Below, in pieces: positions 8,827-17,940 of a DNA stretch of 64,000 nt. The notes under the pieces are model-generated. The model was not told where the DNA came from. It ran no database searches and worked only from the letters and a program-made list of their open reading frames with translations. Every line of letters begins with the position of its first letter. Positions within the stretch are counted from its first letter, which is position 1. Position numbers and translations under genes: made by a program. Source of the stretch: JAVVHH01 sp964657565 (GTDB lineage Bacteria; Pseudomonadota; Alphaproteobacteria; Acetobacterales; Acetobacteraceae); the NCBI GenBank assembly GCA_964657565.1, contig CAZZVQ010000010.1:12999-76998 (forward strand), given 5' to 3'.

Positions 8827-10712
8827 CAGGCGGTCACCTCCATGGAGTTGTCGCGTTGCAGGTCGAAATCCGAGCGGTCCCGCGCCGCCTGCGCGCTGCG
8901 GTCGAGCAGCGAGACGCCGATGGCGACGACGAAGGCGAGCGGCATGGTGATGAGGGTGGGCGGGTCGAGGGCGACGACCGGCGCGGCGTAGCCCAGCACC
9001 TTCACCCACACCGCCGGGCCGAGGATCGTCAGCCCGACCGACCCGACCAGCCCGGCGCACCCGCCCAGCACCGCGCCGCGCGTCGTCAGCCCCCGCCAGT
9101 AGATCGCCAGCAGCAGCAGCGGGAAGTTGGACGACGCCGCCACGCTGATGGCCAGCGCGACGAGGTAGGCGATGTTCTGGTTGCGAAAGCCGATCCCCAG
9201 CCCGACCGCGAGCACGCCGAGCACGATGGTCGCCACCTTGGAGACGCGCACCTCCTTCTGCTCGTTGGCGGCGCCGCGGCAGATGATGTTGGCATAGAGG
9301 TCGTGCGACACGGCCGACGCCCCGGCCAAGGTCAGCCCGGCGACCACGGCCAGGATGGTCGCGAACGCCACCGCCGACACGAAGCCGAGCAGCAGGTCGC
9401 CGCCGAGCGCGTGGGCCAGGTGGACGGCCGCCATGTTGCCGCCGCCGAGCAGCGCGCCCGATGCCGAGAGGTATTGCGGATCGCTCATCACCAGCGCCAC
9501 CGCCGACGGCCCGATCACGCTGATCAGCGCGAAGAACGTGCCGATGAACAGCGAGGCCCACATCATCGAGACGCGCGCCGTTCGCGCATCCGGCACGGTG
9601 AAGAAGCGCATGATCATATGCGGCAACCCGGCCGACCCGAAGAACATCGCCAGCCCGAGCGACAGCGCCGAGAGCGGTGCGGCGACGAAGCTGATCGGCG
9701 CGAGCATGGAGGCGTGCTTGGGATGCACCTCGACCGCCTTGGCGATCAGCGCGCCATAGTCGTAGCCGAAGCTGCGCAGCGACAGCACCGCGATGGTGCC
9801 GCCGGAGACCAGCATCAGCACGGCCTTGATGATCTGCACCCAGGTGGTCGCCATCATGCCGCCGAACACGACGTAGCAGACCATGAGGATGCCGACGCCG
9901 ATCTCGGCGTACATATAGTCGACGCCGAACAGCAGCTCGATAAGCTGGCCGGCGCCGACCATCTGGGCCACGAGGTAGAACAGGACGATGCAGAGCGTGC
10001 TGGTGGCCGCGAAGGTGCGCATGGGGGTCGGCGACAGGCGGCTGCACAGGATGTCGGCGAAGGTGAACTTGCCCAGCGCGCGCATGCGGTCGGCGAACAG
10101 CATGGTCACCACCGGGTAGCCGACCGAGTAGCCGGCGGCATAGACCAGGCCGTCGAAGCCGACGCCGTAGACCAGCCCGGTGAGGCCCAGGAAGGCGCCG
10201 GCCGAGATCAGATCGCCGGCGATGGCCAGCCCGTTCGGCAGCGCGCGCATGCGGCCGCCGGCGGCGTAGAAGTCGGTGACGGACCGGGTCCGGCGCGCGG
10301 CCCACCAGGTGATGACGAGGGTGACGCCGACGAGGATCATGAACAGCGCGATCGCCGTGAGCTTCGGCTCGCCGCCGCCGGGGGTCGCGGCCTGCGCGGC
10401 CGGTGCGGCGAGCAGGGCGGCGCCGAGCGCGACGCCGGCGAGGCCTTTGCTGGCGCGGTCCGAGGCGCGGTTGGCGACCAGGACGTAGATGAAGCCGAGC
10501 AGCAGGGAGAAAGCGATCAGGCCGAGGCCGTAGGCGTACCAGATCGTGACGGGCGAGCCGGCCGAGAGCGGCACGGCGAGGCTGGCCGGGCTGAAGGCGG
10601 CGAAGCTGAAGAAGATCGTCACCGGCACGGCGAGGATCGCCGTCAGGATCAGACCGAGGCGGGCGGGGGCGACGAGTCCGGCACTATGGCCATCGGGGTG
10701 GGAAACGGACAT
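8826..10712 (-). CDS. actP: YjcH-ActP fusion: DUF485 domain joined to acetate/monocarboxylate symporter
   Basis: The protein is 628 residues from ATG 10712, with AAAGGAG seven bases upstream. Residues ~12-85 form a two-helix DUF485 (YjcH-like) unit ending GFIYVLVANRASDRASKG. A short linker rich in Ala (ALGAALLAAPAAQAA) leads into a sodium:solute symporter with RTRSVTDFYAAGGRM, NGLAIAGDLISAGAFLG, FTFADILCSRL and about 13 membrane helices, like ActP, which takes up acetate, pyruvate and related acids. In most bacteria yjcH and actP are separate adjacent genes; here they are one frame, and the linker looks like a former signal or N-terminal segment of ActP. The GST gene follows with overlap. Confidence 0.85.
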   Translation of the reverse strand: MSVSHPDGHSAGLVAPARLGLILTAILAVPVTIFFSFAAFSPASLAVPLSAGSPVTIWYAYGLGLIAFSLLLGFIYVLVANRASDRASKGLAGVALGAALLAAPAAQAATPGGGEPKLTAIALFMILVGVTLVITWWAARRTRSVTDFYAAGGRMRALPNGLAIAGDLISAGAFLGLTGLVYGVGFDGLVYAAGYSVGYPVVTMLFADRMRALGKFTFADILCSRLSPTPMRTFAATSTLCIVLFYLVAQMVGAGQLIELLFGVDYMYAEIGVGILMVCYVVFGGMMATTWVQIIKAVLMLVSGGTIAVLSLRSFGYDYGALIAKAVEVHPKHASMLAPISFVAAPLSALSLGLAMFFGSAGLPHMIMRFFTVPDARTARVSMMWASLFIGTFFALISVIGPSAVALVMSDPQYLSASGALLGGGNMAAVHLAHALGGDLLLGFVSAVAFATILAVVAGLTLAGASAVSHDLYANIICRGAANEQKEVRVSKVATIVLGVLAVGLGIGFRNQNIAYLVALAISVAASSNFPLLLLAIYWRGLTTRGAVLGGCAGLVGSVGLTILGPAVWVKVLGYAAPVVALDPPTLITMPLAFVVAIGVSLLDRSAQAARDRSDFDLQRDNSMEVTA

Positions 10713-10857
10713 GCACGCTCCTTTCGTGTCGCATGTGACCGCGTATTGGCTTCTCCCAGGGGACCGGTTGTGCCCGGCGTATCGTGAAAGCCAAGCATAG
10801 CAGCCGCTTTTCGTCGAGGGCTTGTCTCTCGACGACGCCACGGCCACCCTCTCGAGC

Positions 10858-11592
10858 ATGAGCGGATTAGTGATCGTCACGGGGGGTAGTCGCGGGATCG
10901 GCGCCGCGGTTTGCCGGCGTCTGGCGGCGGACGGCTATGCGGTGGCGGTCAACTACGCGACCCGGCCGGAACTGGCCGCCGGCGTGGTGGAGCAGATCAC
11001 ACAAGCCGGCGGCCGGGCAGCCGCGTTCGCCGCCGACGTGTCCGACGCGGCCCAACTGCGCGCCATGTTCACCGCCGCGGAGGGGCAACTCGGCCCGCTG
11101 AAGGCCCTGGTGAACAATGCCGGCGTGATCGGACCGCTGGGCCGGGTGGCGGACATGCCGGCCCAGGGCCTCGCGCAACTGCTGTCGATCAACGTCGCTG
11201 GCACGGTGTTCGCCGCGCAGGAGGCGATCCGCCGGCTGTCGACGCGGCTTGGCGGACCCGGCGGCGCGATCGTCAACATCTCGTCGACCGCGGCCCGGCT
11301 GGGCGGCGCCGGCGAGAACGTGCTCTACGCGATGACCAAGGGCGCCATCGACACCCTCACGGCCGGGCTCGGCCGCGAGTTGGCCGAGGAGGGCGTGCGC
11401 GTCAACGCCGTGGCGCCCGGATTGATCGCGACCGACATGGCGCCGCCCGAACGGGTCGCGCGGATGGCTCCCGCCATCCCGATGCGCCGGGCCGGGCTGC
11501 CGGCTGAGATCGCCGAGGCGGTCGCCTGGCTGCTCTCGCCGGCCGCGTCCTACGTGACCGGGACGACCCTCACCGTGTCGGGCGGCCGCTGA
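10858..11592 (+). CDS. SDR-family oxidoreductase
   Basis: The 244-residue classical short-chain dehydrogenase/reductase has the cofactor motif TGGSRGIG near the N-terminus, NNAG in the middle, IVNISSTA with the catalytic Ser, and YAMTK supplying the YxxxK pair. NAVAPGLIATDM and a terminal VTGTTLTVSGGR are typical of FabG-like members. The ATG at 10858 was preferred over an in-frame TTG at 10822. It is divergent from actP and ends directly against the TonB receptor, stop codon to stop codon with no bases between. The substrate is unknown. Confidence 0.88.
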   Translation: MSGLVIVTGGSRGIGAAVCRRLAADGYAVAVNYATRPELAAGVVEQITQAGGRAAAFAADVSDAAQLRAMFTAAEGQLGPLKALVNNAGVIGPLGRVADMPAQGLAQLLSINVAGTVFAAQEAIRRLSTRLGGPGGAIVNISSTAARLGGAGENVLYAMTKGAIDTLTAGLGRELAEEGVRVNAVAPGLIATDMAPPERVARMAPAIPMRRAGLPAEIAEAVAWLLSPAASYVTGTTLTVSGGR

Positions 11593-13971
11593 TCAGAACG
11601 TCACGCGCAGCCCGCCATAGCCGGCGATGGGCGCGCCCGGGCTGAGGCTGCGGGTGTCGGTCGCATTCGGCACCTGCAGGATCGGCGTGTCGGACGAGAC
11701 CGGCGAGAATGTGCCGAACGTCGCATAGCGGGCGTTGAACGCGTTCTCGACCAGGCCGAAGAGTTGCACGTTCGCGGTCACCTGATAGGCGGTGTGGACG
11801 TTCAGCACGCCGTAGGCGCCGGTCTTGGGCGTGAGGTTGGCCTCGTCGCCGAACAGCTGCCGGCCGCTGCTCACGATGCCGGAGACGCCGACCGACCAGG
11901 CCCCGGTCACCTGGTAGTCGGCGCCAACCTTCAGCAGATGGCGTGGGATGCCCGGCAGGCGATTGCCGGCGCGGACCTGGATGTTGCCGTTGGCGTCGGC
12001 AAGCGGGTTGTCTTCGCTGCTCAGCGTGAACGGCGTGCGGAAGGTTGCGTCGGTGAAGGCGTAGTTGGCGTAGAGCCGCACGGGGCCCGTCTGCAGCGTG
12101 GCGCCGGCCTCGACGCCTTGGCGCCGTGTGCGGCCCACGTTGCGGAAGAAGGCGCGGCCTACCGTGTCGCTGCTGACGAACAGGATGTCGTCGTCGCTGT
12201 CGGTGTGGAAATAGCCGGCGTGCCAAGTCAACCGCGCGTCGGTCCACGGCTCGGCCCGACCGCGCAGCCCGGCCTCGAAGGTGTGCGCGACCACCTGCTT
12301 GAGGTCCGGGTCGCCGACGAAGAAATTGGTCAAGCTGCACGGGGACGCCGCCGAGGCGCAGGACAGCTCGGCCGGCGTCGGCGTCCGGTTCGCTTCCGAG
12401 TAGCCGCCGTAGACCGTCAGCGACGGCAGCAGCGCGTAGGTGAACCCGGCGGCCGGGTTGAACCGGTTGTAGTTGTGCTCGCCGTTCAGGTCGGTGCCGA
12501 TCTGGTCCCGCAGCGTGATGTTGGCCGAGTTGAAGCGGCCGGAGAGCGTCACGGCCAGCCGCGACGTCACGTCCAGCGTGTCGGTGAGGAACACGCCGTA
12601 GTAATTGTTGGTCGTGTGCACCCGCACCGGCGAGATCGACCCGTCCGCCTGGTCGATGACGACACCGGGGCCGAACCAGCCGCGATCGAGGCTGAGGCCG
12701 CCGAGGGAGGTGCTGGCGGTGAACTCGGTGGCGCCGCCGTCGTAGCTGGCGCCGACGACGAACCGGTTGGAGCGGCCGAACACGTCGCCGGTGCGGGTGA
12801 GCTGGGCTTGGGCGCCGTAGCCGTTGGTGTCCGTCGCGGTCTGGTTCAGGAACGCGTAGGGTCCGCCGTTGCGGAACTTGCGGATGCCGTACTGGGTGAA
12901 GTAGGGGCTGTTGCGGATGTAGTTCGGCACATTGTTGCCGTTGCGGTCGGTGAGCGGCGGCCCGTCCTCGACGCAAACGATGGTACGATCGTTGTCGCAG
13001 CTCTCGACCTGCGCGGCATCGCCGTTCAGCGTGCGCTGCGACAGGTTGCTGTAATACGCGTTGGCCTGGATCGAGGTGAGATCGTTGAGCTCCGTGGTGC
13101 CGGACAGCGTCACGCGGAGGTATTTATTGCGGGTCTCGTCCGGATAGGTGAACACGGCCGAGCGGCTGGCGGCGAGCAGTTGCACCGGCGTGGTGCCGTT
13201 GCCGACCAGGGTGTTGACCGCGCCGGTGACGTTGACATGGACCTCGGACCGATCGTTGCGCCAGCCGAGGTCGCCGAAGAATTGGCGGAGTTGCGAGGGC
13301 GAATGGTCGCGCCAGCCATCCTCGTTGAGGCCGGTCGCGGCGAAATAGGCCGCCACGTTGCCGATCTGCTTGCCGTATTGGACGGAGCCGCGGATGCGCC
13401 CGAACGACCCGCCGAGGATTTCGGCCTCGCCGCCCCGATAGGTGAAGCCGTTCTTGGTCCGGACCGAGATGGCGCCGCCGAGCGCATTGAGGCCGAAGGC
13501 CGGGTTGGACCCGACCACGTCGATCCCGTCGATGGCGATGTCGGGGATGAGGTCCCAGTTGGTGGTGTCGCCGAACGGCTGGTTGAACCGCGTGCCGTTC
13601 ACGTAGACCGCGAGGCCCTGGGCGTTGCCGACCAGCGGCGAGGCCTCGAAGCCGCGGTAGAGCAGATTGGGCTGATAGGGGTTGCCCTGCGCCTCGTCGA
13701 GCGTCACGCCGCCGACGTTCTCGTTCAGCGCGCGCAGCGTGTCGCCGTAGCCATCGCGGGAAATCGTCTCGCGGGTCAGGACGGTGCTCTGCGCCGGCAC
13801 CTTGTCGCGGTCCAGCCCGGAGCCCTGCAGCGGCGTGACGGCGATGACGTCCACCTGCGGCAGCTCCAGCGACGGCAGCCGGACGTCGGGCGCCGGTTGC
13901 GCCGCCGCGCCAGCCGCGGACGCCACCAGCACGGCCAAGGTCACTATTCCGCCGCTCGACCGACACCGCAT
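11593..13971 (-). CDS. TonB-dependent outer-membrane receptor
   Basis: The protein is 792 residues from ATG 13971, with a GGGGGAGGG stretch upstream. Residues 1-26 are a signal peptide ending near AAAQ. The plug domain follows (VPAQSTVLTRETISRDGYGD, then LLYRGFEASPLVGNAQGLAV, FGLNALGGAISVRTKNG). A long beta-barrel with alternating aromatic strands ends in the terminal Phe of LRVTF. The ligand is not evident: siderophore, metal chelate or other. It faces a NarL-type two-component system across 159 bases that contain a perfect palindrome, so it is probably regulated by that system. It shares no spacer with the convergent SDR gene. Confidence 0.9.
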   Translation of the reverse strand: MRCRSSGGIVTLAVLVASAAGAAAQPAPDVRLPSLELPQVDVIAVTPLQGSGLDRDKVPAQSTVLTRETISRDGYGDTLRALNENVGGVTLDEAQGNPYQPNLLYRGFEASPLVGNAQGLAVYVNGTRFNQPFGDTTNWDLIPDIAIDGIDVVGSNPAFGLNALGGAISVRTKNGFTYRGGEAEILGGSFGRIRGSVQYGKQIGNVAAYFAATGLNEDGWRDHSPSQLRQFFGDLGWRNDRSEVHVNVTGAVNTLVGNGTTPVQLLAASRSAVFTYPDETRNKYLRVTLSGTTELNDLTSIQANAYYSNLSQRTLNGDAAQVESCDNDRTIVCVEDGPPLTDRNGNNVPNYIRNSPYFTQYGIRKFRNGGPYAFLNQTATDTNGYGAQAQLTRTGDVFGRSNRFVVGASYDGGATEFTASTSLGGLSLDRGWFGPGVVIDQADGSISPVRVHTTNNYYGVFLTDTLDVTSRLAVTLSGRFNSANITLRDQIGTDLNGEHNYNRFNPAAGFTYALLPSLTVYGGYSEANRTPTPAELSCASAASPCSLTNFFVGDPDLKQVVAHTFEAGLRGRAEPWTDARLTWHAGYFHTDSDDDILFVSSDTVGRAFFRNVGRTRRQGVEAGATLQTGPVRLYANYAFTDATFRTPFTLSSEDNPLADANGNIQVRAGNRLPGIPRHLLKVGADYQVTGAWSVGVSGIVSSGRQLFGDEANLTPKTGAYGVLNVHTAYQVTANVQLFGLVENAFNARYATFGTFSPVSSDTPILQVPNATDTRSLSPGAPIAGYGGLRVTF

Positions 13972-14050
13972 GACCGCCCTCCCCCTGCATGGCGCCGCAG
14001 CGCTTTGCGCGCGAATAAAGCCGGGCCACCGGGCGGGGGCTAGGCCGGAA

Positions 14051-14071
14051 CTTCCCGGGATGGCCGGGAAG
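14051..14071. promoter_or_regulatory. Candidate operator palindrome between TonB receptor and kinase
   Basis: CTTCCCGG, five bases, CCGGGAAG is a perfect 8+8 inverted repeat placed about 80 bases from both divergent start codons. A further TTCCCG half-site follows a few bases on. Dyads of this size suit LuxR/NarL-type dimers, and such a regulator is encoded immediately to the right. Function is inference. Confidence 0.5.
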
Positions 14072-14130
14072 ATTTCCCGAACCGTGCGATTTGTCGCAGG
14101 GTGCGGCACACCGGTCGGGAGGGAGCGGGA

Positions 14131-15414
14131 ATGTCATTGCGGAATCGGTTGTTCCTCGCGGTCGCCGCCGCTTTGCTCGCCAGCGTCATGCTGGGCGGCG
14201 CCCTGGCCGGCTGGCGGGCGCGCCACTCGGTGCTGGCGGAGCTGAGCGCGGCGCTGGAGGCGGGTGCCCGGACGGTGCGCGCCGGGTTGGACGACGCCGC
14301 CCTGGCCGCCGATCCGCGGGCCGAGGCGCACCGGCTCGCCGCCGCCTTCGCGCCGAACCGGCACGTCCATGCGTCCCTGCTCGGCGAGGCGGAGAGCTTG
14401 CCGGCGGCGCGCGTCAAACCGGCCGCGCCGGATTGGTTCGTCCGCCTGATCGCGCCCACGCTCGCGCCGGTGGACATCGCCAGCACGGCCGGCGTGATCC
14501 GGTTGCGGGCCGATGCGCGCAACGAGGTGGGCGAGGTGTGGGAGCAGTTCAGCGACACGGCCGCCGCGTTGGCGGTGTTCTGCGTGGTGGCGGCCGGGCT
14601 GGGCGCGGTGGCGATCCACCGGGCGCTGCGTCCGATCGGCCGGCTGGCGGCCGGCTTGTCGTTGGTCGGATCGGGCGACTACTCGGCGCGGATCGCCCCT
14701 GACGGTTCGGCCGACTTGCAGCCGCTCGTCTCCGGCTTCAACCGCATGGCGGCGCTGCTGGACGAGGCGCGGAGCCGTAACGCGAGGCTGACCGAGCAGG
14801 TGCTGGCCTTGCAGGAGGAGGAGCGGGCGGAGCTCGCGGGCGACCTGCACGACGACATCGGCCCCGCGCTGTTCGCGGTCAGCCTGACCGCCGCCACGAT
14901 CGGACAACTCGCGGCGGAGGCGCGGGCGGACGCGATCGTCGCCCATGCCGGCACCATCGGCAGCGTGACGGCGCAGATGCAGCGCTCGGTGAAGTCGCTG
15001 CTCGGTCGGCTGCGCCCGGTGCGCCCGACCGAGGCCGGGCTGCGGCCGGCCATGGACGCCCTGGTCGCCTTCTGGCGCGAACGCAACCCGCGCATCGACT
15101 TCGACCTGCACATCACCGCCGACGAGGCCACCCTGGACGAGCGGCGGCGCGAGACGATCTTCCTCGTCGTGCAGGAAGCCGTCGTCAACGCCATCCGCCA
15201 TGGGCAGCCGGACCGCATCGGCATCGCCGTCGCCGGACAGCCCGGCGCCGTGTCGATCACCGTCAGCGACGATGGAAGCGGCCCCGCTGAACTCGGCCAG
15301 CCCGGCTTCGGCCTCGGCCTGATGCACGAGCGGGTGGCGGCGCTGGACGGGACGCTGTCGATCGGCGCGCGCGATCATCGCGGCTGGCAGGTCGATGCGC
15401 GGCTGCCGGCATGA
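14131..15414 (+). CDS. NarL/UhpB-class sensor histidine kinase
   Basis: The protein is 427 residues from ATG 14131, preceded by GGGAGCGGGA. There are two membrane helices, residues ~5-25 and ~145-165, flanking a ~115-residue periplasmic sensor region. A HAMP-like segment (RALRPIGRLAAGL) follows. The HisKA_3 dimerisation helix has EERAELAGDLHDDIG with the phosphorylated His near residue 240. The ATPase domain shows VVQEAVVNAIRHG and DDGSGPAE...GFGLGLMHERV. The stop overlaps the response-regulator ATG (ATGA), so kinase and regulator are coupled. Its divergent position suggests control of the TonB receptor. Confidence 0.9.
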   Translation: MSLRNRLFLAVAAALLASVMLGGALAGWRARHSVLAELSAALEAGARTVRAGLDDAALAADPRAEAHRLAAAFAPNRHVHASLLGEAESLPAARVKPAAPDWFVRLIAPTLAPVDIASTAGVIRLRADARNEVGEVWEQFSDTAAALAVFCVVAAGLGAVAIHRALRPIGRLAAGLSLVGSGDYSARIAPDGSADLQPLVSGFNRMAALLDEARSRNARLTEQVLALQEEERAELAGDLHDDIGPALFAVSLTAATIGQLAAEARADAIVAHAGTIGSVTAQMQRSVKSLLGRLRPVRPTEAGLRPAMDALVAFWRERNPRIDFDLHITADEATLDERRRETIFLVVQEAVVNAIRHGQPDRIGIAVAGQPGAVSITVSDDGSGPAELGQPGFGLGLMHERVAALDGTLSIGARDHRGWQVDARLPA

Positions 15415-16064
15415 GGGTATTGCTGGTGGACGACCATGCGATCGTGCGCGCCGGGCTGCGCGGGCTGCTGGCGGCGGATGGGCGGACCGAGGTGTGCGAG
15501 GCGGAGGACGCGCCGGCCGCGCTGGCCGCCATGCGCGTGGCGCGGCCCGACCTGGTCATCCTCGACCTCAACCTGCCCGGCATCGGCGGCCTGGACCTGC
15601 TCCGCCGCATGCTGGCCGAAGACGACCGGCTGCGCGTGCTGGTGTTGAGCATGCACGCCGAGGCCATCTATGCCACCCGGGCGATCGAGGCCGGCGCGCG
15701 CGGCTATCTCAGCAAGAACGCACCGCCCGACGAACTGATGACGGCGGTCGCCCGCGTCGGCGCCGGCGGCCACTATGTGGAGAACGAGATCGCGCAGGAC
15801 CTCGCGCTGCAGCGCATCGCGCCGGCGCCGCTGGAGGGACGGCTGACGGCGCGGGAGCTGGAGATCGTGCGGCTGCTCGCGGCGGGGCGCAGCCTGTCGG
15901 AGATCGCCGCCACGCTGCGTCTCAGTTACAAGACGGTCGCCAACGCCTGCACCGGCCTCAAGGCCAAGCTCGGCGTGTCGCGGACGGCGGACCTGCTGCG
16001 GGTGTCCATCCTGTTGAACCTGGGCGTCGCGCCCCACGCCACCGGCGTCAGCGACTTGTCGTGA
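15411..16064 (+). CDS. NarL/LuxR-type response regulator
   Basis: The protein is 217 residues. The receiver domain has the acidic pair at D7-D8, the phospho-acceptor D52 in VILDLNLPG, and the switch Lys in YLSKNAPP. The C-terminal LuxR helix-turn-helix runs LTARELEIVRLLAAGRSLSE to SYKTVANACTGLKAKLGV. It is translationally coupled to the kinase upstream. The last 17 bases overlap the convergent SDR gene. The CTTCCCGG palindrome at 14051-14071 is the obvious candidate binding site. Confidence 0.92.
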   Translation: MRVLLVDDHAIVRAGLRGLLAADGRTEVCEAEDAPAALAAMRVARPDLVILDLNLPGIGGLDLLRRMLAEDDRLRVLVLSMHAEAIYATRAIEAGARGYLSKNAPPDELMTAVARVGAGGHYVENEIAQDLALQRIAPAPLEGRLTARELEIVRLLAAGRSLSEIAATLRLSYKTVANACTGLKAKLGVSRTADLLRVSILLNLGVAPHATGVSDLS

Positions 16065-16878
16065 GCCGTTCGGAGGCGGTCCACACCGCGCGGACGAGGA
16101 CCGGGTCGAGGGCGAGCTTGTTCGGCGCCACCTTCTGGCGGTTCTTGAAGTAGCGGCCGGTGGTGCGGGCCAGGTCCGGCGACAGCGCCACATGCACCGG
16201 CGTGTCGGCGCCCTGCTCTTCGGTGCGCAGGAAGGGCCGCATCGCCGTCCACGCCAGGCCGATCACGCCGCCGGTGCGGATCAGGCTGGTGGCGACGGTG
16301 CCGGGATGGACCACGTTGGCCGTCACGCCGGTGCCGGCGAGCTGGCGGGCGGTCTCGAACGTGCTCATCATCACCGCCAGCTTCGAACTCGAATAGGCGC
16401 CGACCATGGTCCAGCCGCGCTCGAGCTCGAGATTTTCCGGGTCGATGCGGGCGCGGTCGGAGGTCGAGGACCCCACCGTCACGATCCGCGACGGCGCGCC
16501 GGCCAGCAGCGCCGGCCGCAGCTCGCGCATCAGCAAGTGCGGCGCGAGGTGGTTGACGGCGAGGACGAGGTCGCGGCCCTCGGCGGTGCGCTCGCGCCGG
16601 GCGCGGAACACGCCGGCATTGTTCACGAGCAGGGAAATCGCGGGATACCGATCCCTGATTGCCACGGCGGCGGCCAGGGTGCTGGCCAGCGAGGACAGAT
16701 CGGCGGCGACGACATCGATCGCGGCCTCCGGATGCTGGGCGGTGATCCAGGCCCGCGCCTCCTGCCCTCTCGCCTCGGTCCGCGCCGGCAGCACAAGGTG
16801 GAACCCGGCCCGCGCCAGCCGAAGCGCGATCCAGCGCCCGATCCCGCTGGTGGCGCCGGTGACGACGGCGACGCTCAT
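16048..16878 (-). CDS. SDR-family oxidoreductase (retinol-dehydrogenase-like)
   Basis: The 276-residue protein starts at ATG 16878, which overlaps the LysR gene stop as ATGA. TGATSGIG binds the cofactor, NNAGVF follows, SRIVTVGSSTS holds the catalytic Ser and YSSSK the YxxxK pair. VVHPGTVATSLIR is the post-catalytic segment seen in RDH/WWOX-like SDRs. The operon with a LysR regulator suggests induction by a substrate. The 3' end overlaps the response-regulator gene by 17 bases. The substrate is unknown. Confidence 0.86.
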   Translation of the reverse strand: MSVAVVTGATSGIGRWIALRLARAGFHLVLPARTEARGQEARAWITAQHPEAAIDVVAADLSSLASTLAAAVAIRDRYPAISLLVNNAGVFRARRERTAEGRDLVLAVNHLAPHLLMRELRPALLAGAPSRIVTVGSSTSDRARIDPENLELERGWTMVGAYSSSKLAVMMSTFETARQLAGTGVTANVVHPGTVATSLIRTGGVIGLAWTAMRPFLRTEEQGADTPVHVALSPDLARTTGRYFKNRQKVAPNKLALDPVLVRAVWTASERLTTSR

Positions 16879-17792
16879 TGGCTGAACATGTCGGAGAACT
16901 CGGGATCCACGGTCAATTGCTCGAGCAGGAAGTCCAGCACCGCCCGCACCCGCGGCGCGAGGTTGCGCCGCGACGGATAGATGGCATGCACCGGCACCGG
17001 CGGGAACCGCCATTCCGGCAATACGATGCGCAGCGTGCCGTCGCGCAGGTCGTGCCGCACCAGCCAGCGAGACAACGGGGCGAGACCGAGCCCGGTGAGC
17101 ACGGCCTCGCGCTTGGAGTCGGAGTTGTCGGTGCGGAAGCGGCCGCCGACGGGGATGTCGACCGGGCCGCCGGGGCCGTGCAGCGTCCAGACCTCGCGAT
17201 GCGCGGCGCGGTCGTCGATGATGCAGTCGTGATGGGACAGGTCGGCCGGGTGCTGCGGCGCCGGGTTGCGGTCCAGGTAGGACGGCGCGCCGACGATGAC
17301 CGGCGAGAACGCGCCCATCTTGCGCACGATGTAGGACCGCTCGACCGGCAACTCGCCGGCATGCACCGCCAGGTCGACCGCGTCATGCACCAGGTCCAGG
17401 GTCGGCTCCTCGTGCACCAGATCGATCGACAGGCCCTGGTGCCGCTGCAGCACCACGTGGATGCGCGGGGCGATCACGACCCGGCCGAACACCGGCTGGC
17501 AACTGATCCGGACCAGCCCGGTGATGCCGCCCTGGCGCGACCCGACGGCGCTCTCGGCCTCTTCGACGCATTGCAGCACGGTCTGCGCCGGGCCGAGGAA
17601 GTCGCGCCCCTCTTCGGTCAGGCCGACGCTGCGGGTGGTGCGATGCACGAGGCGCGCGCCGAGATGTTCCTCGAGCGCGGCGATCTGGCGGGAGACCGCC
17701 GGTTGGGTGACGCCCCGCTCGCGGGCGACGGCGGAGAACGAGCCGGTTTCAGCGACGCGGACGAAGACGCCGAGGGCGGAGAGCAGATCCAT
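16875..17792 (-). CDS. LysR-family transcriptional regulator
   Basis: The protein is 305 residues. The N-terminal winged helix-turn-helix reads AETGSFSAVARERGVTQPAV then IAALEEHLGARLVHRTTR, the standard LysR pattern. An effector domain of ~210 residues follows (ITGLVRISCQPVFGRVVIAP). It belongs to the large group of regulators encoded with an SDR or other oxidoreductase. It is the first gene of a two-gene operon with the SDR, with a 4-base overlap. The inducer is unknown. Confidence 0.9.
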   Translation of the reverse strand: MDLLSALGVFVRVAETGSFSAVARERGVTQPAVSRQIAALEEHLGARLVHRTTRSVGLTEEGRDFLGPAQTVLQCVEEAESAVGSRQGGITGLVRISCQPVFGRVVIAPRIHVVLQRHQGLSIDLVHEEPTLDLVHDAVDLAVHAGELPVERSYIVRKMGAFSPVIVGAPSYLDRNPAPQHPADLSHHDCIIDDRAAHREVWTLHGPGGPVDIPVGGRFRTDNSDSKREAVLTGLGLAPLSRWLVRHDLRDGTLRIVLPEWRFPPVPVHAIYPSRRNLAPRVRAVLDFLLEQLTVDPEFSDMFSQ

Positions 17793-17863
17793 GCCCCAAC
17801 GTAGCAGGAGCAGGCAGTTGCAAAAGTCGTTTTAGAGAGCACGAGGCGTCGGGCCTGCGGGCC

Positions 17864-17892
17864 TGGATTGCCGGGTCAAGCCCGGCAATGAC
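17864..17892. repeat. R1 repeat, half-length copy 2
   Basis: ATTGCCGGGTCAAGCCCGGC followed by AATGAC matches the right-hand palindrome of the R1 family. The left palindrome is absent. It lies in the 368-base stretch between the LysR gene and the hybrid kinase gene, which otherwise holds only a doubtful small ORF. Confidence 0.75.
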
Positions 17893-17940
17893 GAGAAGTA
17901 GCGGACGGCCTTTCAGCAAAGTCTCGCGCGATGAGACCCC

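Noticed and set aside
8856..10787. A 643-codon plus-strand frame opposite the YjcH-ActP gene
   Set aside because: Rich in Arg, Asp, Gly and His with no hydrophobic core; the opposite strand encodes an unmistakable symporter.
11764..14043. A 759-codon plus-strand frame opposite the TonB receptor
   Set aside because: It is low-complexity antisense of a well-supported receptor gene, with no ribosome site or recognisable motif.
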